Source: Gracilibacillus orientalis
GTDB lineage: Bacteria > Bacillota > Bacilli > Bacillales > Amphibacillaceae
NCBI RefSeq assembly: GCF_900114645.1
Contig: NZ_FOTR01000009.1
Coordinates: 124,001-188,000 of the forward strand
DNA: 64,000 nt
Reading direction: 5' to 3'
Positions 56,545-64,000 of this stretch are shown piece after piece; within the stretch, counting starts at the first letter, position 1, and each line of letters opens with the position of its first letter. Below the pieces are notes generated by a model. The model was not told the origin of the DNA. It saw nothing but the letters and a program-made list of their open reading frames with translations, and ran no database searches. The position numbers were made by a program, and so were the translations under genes.

Positions 56545-56617
56545 CAATATATAGTAATGTGAATTGTTAAAAAACACTATATATTGAGAAAACGTATCGA
56601 TTCTGATACGATATAAT
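56545..56617 (+). promoter_or_regulatory. two NrdR boxes and nrdJ promoter
   Basis: CAATATATAG (56545-56554) and CTATATATTG (56577-56586) have centres 32 bp apart, three helical turns, as in tandem NrdR boxes (consensus ACACWATATATWGTGT). TATAAT lies at 56612-56617. A 6-bp inverted repeat, CGTATC/GATACG (56593-56610), fills the spacer. NrdR represses ribonucleotide reductase genes when dATP is plentiful. Confidence 0.7.
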
Positions 56618-56672
56618 AGATTTAATTTAGTTATCATTTTTCACATATATAGATAAAGGAGGCTATCACCCA

Positions 56673-57467
56673 ATGCAATCAACGAAAGACCAGTCATTGG
56701 CAATCAATGTGGAACAGCTGAACGAGGATATTAAAACATTTCCACAAGTTCACCCGATTACACCTGACATGCATACAACACATAAGGGTGTATCACGACT
56801 TGTTATGCTGGACCGATATGCATTCAAAGATACAGAAAAAAAGACTTTAAAAATAGGAGACTTTGTCGTCTTAACTATTAAAGAAGACCCTAAATTCCCT
56901 GCAAGAGGTACTGGTACTATTTTAGAAATTAATGAAACAAACCGCAAAGCCCGTATTCAAATAGATAAAGATTATGTTCATGTGTTAGAAAAAGATGCAG
57001 AGCGTGAAACTGGTGTGATTGAACGTTCTTTAAGCATTATAGATAAACCGTTAGAAGTCTATTACGAACAAATTGCAAAACGTAATGCAACAGGTCTTGC
57101 AGAAGTAGAAACAACCAAAGAAAAACAAGATCAATCATTCGAACATTTCTATCAGGAACTGTCTAGCTTAAACTTTGTTCCAGCAGGACGTGTCCTATAC
57201 GGAGCAGGATCGCATACAGATGTAACGTATTTCAATTGCTATGTAATGCCTTTTGTAAGAGATTCCCGAGAAGGTATCAGTGATCATCGTAAGCAAGTAA
57301 TGGAGATCATGTCTCGTGGTGGCGGTGTTGGTACCAACGGATCAACACTTCGTCCTCGAAATGCGTTAGCTAGAGGTGTAAATGGTAAATCATCCGGCTC
57401 TGTCTCTTGGCTGGACGATATCGCCAAATTGACACACCTTGTTGAGCAAGGCGGATCAAGACGTGGT
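56673..57467 (+). CDS. nrdJ: B12-dependent ribonucleotide reductase NrdJ, exon 1
   Basis: Codons 1-265 of an 852-aa protein. Start behind AAAGGAGG. It holds the N-terminal region and the beginning of the class II reductase barrel: AGRVLYGAGSHTDVTYFNCYV, with Cys189 the likely redox-pair cysteine, and GGGVGTNGSTLRPR. It ends in GGSRRG, directly before AQMIML of exon 2 in all full-length relatives. Unspliced translation would stop 12 codons into the intron. The enzyme makes deoxyribonucleotides with adenosylcobalamin and does not need oxygen. Confidence 0.93.
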
Positions 57468-57929
57468 AAATTTGAGTGCCTCGTCTATAAAAAAACCTCG
57501 TGAATTGCTGGGAACTCTTTAAGTTATAAATGGTAATTGAGACCTTAACTTATAACAAGGGAGATTATCATGAAAATGTATGATGCTAAAAATAATCAGA
57601 GTTGTAAACTGTGTGAATATAAAATATCTCATAATAAACAACTTTGATTATGTGAAAAGCATTATACAAAACTTGTTGGCTACAACGTAACCGGAAACGG
57701 TAAACGTGAATGCTCAAAAATAACAAGTCAAAAAAGACAATCAGCAGCCAAGCTCCTGTAAAATGGAGAAGGTTCAACGACCATCGAAACCACACGTTTT
57801 TCGTGGAAGGGAGTAGAGTAGGAAGTAAGTACTTCCGAAGCGCGAGGGTATCTAAAGATACAAGATATGGTCTGAACTCTAAGGTGACTTAGAGAGTTGA
57901 TGTAACGAATCAACGCAACATTTTATATG
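57468..57929 (+). ncRNA. group I self-splicing intron in nrdJ
   Basis: 462 nt. P1: exon end GACGTGGT (57460-57467) pairs with the guide GCCTCGTC (57478-57485), with the canonical U-G at the splice site. P10: TTTGAGT (57471-57477) pairs with exon 2 GCTCAAA (57930-57936). P4: TGCTG (57506-57510) with CAGCA (57742-57746). R GTTCAACGACCA (57773-57783 region) and S AAGATATGGTC (57862-57872) form P7 GACCA/TGGTC. P9: CTCTAAG-GTGA-CTTAGAG (57877-57894), a GNRA loop. The last base is G (57929). Subgroup IA is likely. Confidence 0.93.
57570..57761 (+). pseudogene. degenerate intron-encoded ORF with zinc-finger-like motif
   Basis: An ATG at 57570 behind AAGGGAG opens 25 codons ending in TGA (57645-57647); the same frame continues for 37 more codons to TAA at 57759. 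Across the stop it reads CKLC, then LCEKHY, a C-X2-C ... C-X2-H pattern. It lies in the P5 loop, between the P and Q core strands, a known site for intron ORFs. It may be the remnant of a homing endonuclease or accessory protein. Confidence 0.5.
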
Positions 57930-59693
57930 GCTCAAATGATTATGTTAAACGATTGGCACCCTGATGTGATTGAATTTATCATCTCGAAGATGCAAAATCC
58001 AAGAATATTACGTTATTTAATTGAAAATACCGAAGACGAAATCATTCAGCAATTGGCAAGTGATAAATTAAATTTCACACCACTTTCTGCTGAAGAGGTA
58101 CAACTATACCAAGGTATTGTCAATTTTAAAAACATGCCAGGTCAAGGTGGATTCTCCGATGCCAATATTGAAAAAGCAGAAGCAGAATTACACAATGGTG
58201 GATCCTATTCTGTTCACAACCGTGACTTTTTAACAGGTGCGAATATTTCTGTTTGTATTACCGATGAATTTATGGAGGCTGTTGAGCAAGACCTTGAATA
58301 CGACTTACGCTTCCCTGATGTAGAAAATTATACGGCAGAAGAAATGGAATACTATAACAAGCATTGGCATGAAGTCGGCGATGTTAGAGAGTGGGAAAAA
58401 TTAGGGTTTGGTGTGAAAGTTTATAAGCGCATCAAAGCAAAAGAATTATGGGACTTAATTAATGTTTGTGCCACTTACTCTGCTGAACCTGGTATTTTCT
58501 TTATTGATAATGCCAATAAGCAAACAAACGCAACTGCGTATGGACAAAAAGTAGTAGCAACAAATCCATGTGGGGAACAACCACTCGCTCCGTTTTCTGT
58601 CTGCAATTTAGCTGCCGTTAACTTAGCGAATGTAGCGGACAAAGAAAAGAAAGCACCAGACTTTGATAAATTAAAACAAACGGTTGAAATCGGCGTGCGC
58701 ATGCAAGATAACGTTATTGATTCAACACCTTACTTCCTTGAAGAAAATCGTGTACAAGCACTAGGCGAGCGTCGTGTCGGTTTAGGTGTCATGGGGCTTC
58801 ATGACTTACTGATTTATTGTGAATCAGAGTATGGCTCAAAAGAAGGTGATGAATTAGTAGATAAGGTATTCGAAACAATTGCGACAACCGCTTATCGTAC
58901 TTCCATTGAATTAGCAAAAGAAAAAGGTAGCTTCCCATTCTTAGTTGGTGAGACAGAAGAGGAAACACGAAGCTTACGTGAAAACTTTATCTCTACTGGT
59001 TATATGCAAGGTATGCCAGAAGATATTCGAGAAGGGGTTTTAAAGTACGGTATTCGTAACTCACACTTATTAACCGTTGCGCCAACAGGTTCAACTGGTA
59101 CCATGGTTGGTGTTTCTACCGGACTTGAACCTTACTTCTCTTTCACCTACTATCGAAGCGGAAGATTAGGTAAATTTATCGAAGTAAAAGCAGATATTGT
59201 TCGAGAATATTTAGACAACAATCCAGAACAAGATCCAGATCATTTACCTAAATGGTTTGTAACAGCTATGAGTTTACCACCAGAGGCACACGCAGATACA
59301 CAATGCGTGATTCAGCGCTGGGTAGACAGCTCTATTTCCAAGACTGTAAATGCACCAAAAGGATATAAAGTCGAACAAGTGGAGCAAGTTTATCGTCGCT
59401 TATACCGCGGTGGTGCAAAAGGTGGTACGGTTTATGTGGATGGAAGCCGTGATTCCCAAGTCTTAACACTAAAAGCAGAGGAAAATACCTTTTCAGAACA
59501 AACAGAACTATTTGAAGATGAAGAAAAGAAAGTAGTTATCGTGGATACAGTAAACGAATTAGATAAAACAGACATGTCGATCGGCTCTGAAGTTGGCGAA
59601 ACATGCCCTGTCTGCCGTAAAGGTAGCGTCGAAGATATTGGTGGATGTAATACTTGTACTAATTGTGGTGCACAGCTTAAATGTGGCTTGTAA
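57930..59693 (+). CDS. nrdJ: B12-dependent ribonucleotide reductase NrdJ, exon 2
   Basis: Codons 266-852 of the spliced protein. It holds the radical site NPCGE (Cys479) and the redox partner in SVCNLA (Cys490), the loop APTGSTGTMVGVSTGLEPYF, and the C-terminal four-cysteine motif CPVC...CNTCTNC that re-reduces the active site or binds zinc. The in-frame ATG at 57927 belongs to the intron end, so apparent initiation there is an artefact. A terminator follows. Confidence 0.94.
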   Translation, partial: AQMIMLNDWHPDVIEFIISKMQNPRILRYLIENTEDEIIQQLASDKLNFTPLSAEEVQLYQGIVNFKNMPGQGGFSDANIEKAEAELHNGGSYSVHNRDFLTGANISVCITDEFMEAVEQDLEYDLRFPDVENYTAEEMEYYNKHWHEVGDVREWEKLGFGVKVYKRIKAKELWDLINVCATYSAEPGIFFIDNANKQTNATAYGQKVVATNPCGEQPLAPFSVCNLAAVNLANVADKEKKAPDFDKLKQTVEIGVRMQDNVIDSTPYFLEENRVQALGERRVGLGVMGLHDLLIYCESEYGSKEGDELVDKVFETIATTAYRTSIELAKEKGSFPFLVGETEEETRSLRENFISTGYMQGMPEDIREGVLKYGIRNSHLLTVAPTGSTGTMVGVSTGLEPYFSFTYYRSGRLGKFIEVKADIVREYLDNNPEQDPDHLPKWFVTAMSLPPEAHADTQCVIQRWVDSSISKTVNAPKGYKVEQVEQVYRRLYRGGAKGGTVYVDGSRDSQVLTLKAEENTFSEQTELFEDEEKKVVIVDTVNELDKTDMSIGSEVGETCPVCRKGSVEDIGGCNTCTNCGAQLKCGL

Positions 59694-59707
59694 AAGTGAA
59701 ATAAATG

Positions 59708-59746
59708 AACCCGCTTCGAGATCATTAGATCTAGAAGCGGGTTTTT
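59708..59746 (+). terminator. nrdJ terminator
   Basis: AACCCGCTTC (59708-59717) pairs with GAAGCGGGTT (59734-59743); TTTTT follows. Confidence 0.9.
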
Positions 59747-59781
59747 GTGTAAGTGTCCAGATTATTCTAAAAAACGTAAGA

Positions 59782-59976
59782 TTTATAAACCAGGATAATG
59801 TACTCTAACCAAGTTAGAAATGATGAAATGTTTTTATCTGCTACGGCAACCGCTTCGGCTGACCGTTTCGCTTTCTGGAGCTGTGCCCAGCATTCTATAC
59901 ATTTCAAAACACTCTTTATTTATGTCGCTTCTATAAGACAAAACGCTGTTATACCAAGGATTTTATACTTTCTTTA
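59782..59976 (+). repeat. second repeat family, copy F (internally deleted)
   Basis: About 195 bp with the same ends as copy C (TTTATAAACCAGG; TTTTATACTTTCTTT) but without its middle; near the right end it keeps about 35 bp that copy C lacks. The direct repeat AAGTGTCCAGA stands on either side at 59751-59761 and 60017-60027. It fills most of the nrdJ-lacZ gap. Confidence 0.7.
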
Positions 59977-60031
59977 ATTACCAGTAAATACATAAAAGTA
60001 TCCAAATAACCACTGAAAGTGTCCAGAAAAA

Positions 60032-63795
<3,764 letters not shown>

Positions 63796-63816
63796 AGAAT
63801 GTGAACTCCTTTCGTA

Positions 63817-64000
63817 TTACCTGCTAACATCTTCTTTTGTATCCTGAACAAATCGTTCCATCTCTTCCATTTCTGGTAATCCTTCCACATCACCATTTAC
63901 CATGGTAACCATAGCACCTATTGCATTAGCTCTTGCAATTGTTTTTTCAAGAGAGAGATTTTCTAATAACCCTGATATCACCCCTGCAGCAAATCCATCT
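63817..64000 (-). CDS. kdgK: 2-keto-3-deoxygluconate kinase, C-terminal part (PfkB family)
   Basis: Sixty residues from the window edge to TAA at 63817. It begins DGFAAGVISGLLEN, the end of the PfkB signature with the catalytic Asp, and continues TIARANAIGAMVTMVNGDVEGLPEMEE, typical of KdgK-type kinases. The N-terminal three quarters lie outside the window. The neighbouring eda gene supports the substrate call; other PfkB sugar kinases are possible. Confidence 0.75.
   Translation of the reverse strand, partial: DGFAAGVISGLLENLSLEKTIARANAIGAMVTMVNGDVEGLPEMEEMERFVQDTKEDVSR

Noticed and set aside
57927-57929. ATG at the intron end as an independent start for the 588-residue frame
   Set aside because: These three bases are the last of the intron by the P10 pairing. 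The protein only makes sense when spliced to exon 1, and there is no ribosome site ahead.
57468-57929. An intein or IS insertion in nrdJ
   Set aside because: The insert has in-frame stops, no protein-splicing motifs, no terminal repeats and no transposase, while group I pairings are clear.

Overview
The window reads as chromosomal DNA of a low-GC, aerobic, probably halotolerant Bacillaceae member (Gracilibacillus/Oceanobacillus/Amphibacillus-like). The grounds are AGGAGG-type ribosome binding sites, TTGACA/TATAAT promoters, T-box and S-box riboswitches, MsmX-type sugar ABC cassettes without their own ATPase, a YhcR-type sortase-anchored nuclease and B12-dependent NrdJ. The genus is an inference. 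No rRNA, tRNA, CRISPR array, prophage or transposase gene was seen.

Layout. 1-4.7 kb: a membrane TlpA/ResA-like thioredoxin, two SEDS glycan polymerases (FtsW-like and RodA-like) behind an XRE-DUF1232 regulator, and a YczE-type membrane protein. 5.2-14.3 kb: an alpha-galactoside cluster (GH36 and GH4 alpha-galactosidases, ABC importer, LacI and AraC regulators). 14.4-20.3 kb: a broken small membrane gene, the ABC-F protein YkpA, a YesL protein, an MDR oxidoreductase, a VOC protein and a LysR regulator. 20.4-24 kb: an LplABC-type oligosaccharide importer. 24.5-31.5 kb: trpEGDCFBA behind two tandem T-box leaders, preceded by a stand-alone C-terminal domain of archaeal-type 3-dehydroquinate synthase. 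32.4-38.4 kb: a Gfo/Idh/MocA oxidoreductase, a LysM-3D wall protein, a nucleotidase-type phosphoesterase, a candidate small RNA and a nitroreductase with a Fur box. 38.5-42.9 kb: SAM-riboswitch yitJ-metE. 43-45.9 kb: a DctMQP TRAP importer. 46.3-51 kb: a 1560-aa wall-anchored nuclease/nucleotidase. 51.3-56.5 kb: the Leloir operon galK-galE-galT-galM. 56.7-59.7 kb: nrdJ split by a group I intron. 60-64 kb: lacZ-eda-kdgK.

How it fits together. Much of the window serves plant-polymer sugar use. Alpha-galactosides and beta-galactosides are imported and cut inside the cell, and the galactose enters the Leloir operon. KDG kinase, KDPG aldolase and the TRAP importer point to uronate or galactonate-type acids. 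Several sugar operons carry CcpA cre-like sites.

The least ordinary items are non-coding. (1) A 462-nt group I intron in nrdJ, with P1, P10, P4, P7 and P9 pairings readable in the sequence. (2) A four-repeat PHO box driving a short gene-less transcript with its own terminator. (3) An interspersed repeat of about 370-475 bp with terminal inverted repeats AAACTGCGAA (four copies), plus a related second family (two copies). (4) A 44-bp repeat placed close behind gene ends. (5) Two inverted perfect DnaA boxes in an intergenic hairpin.
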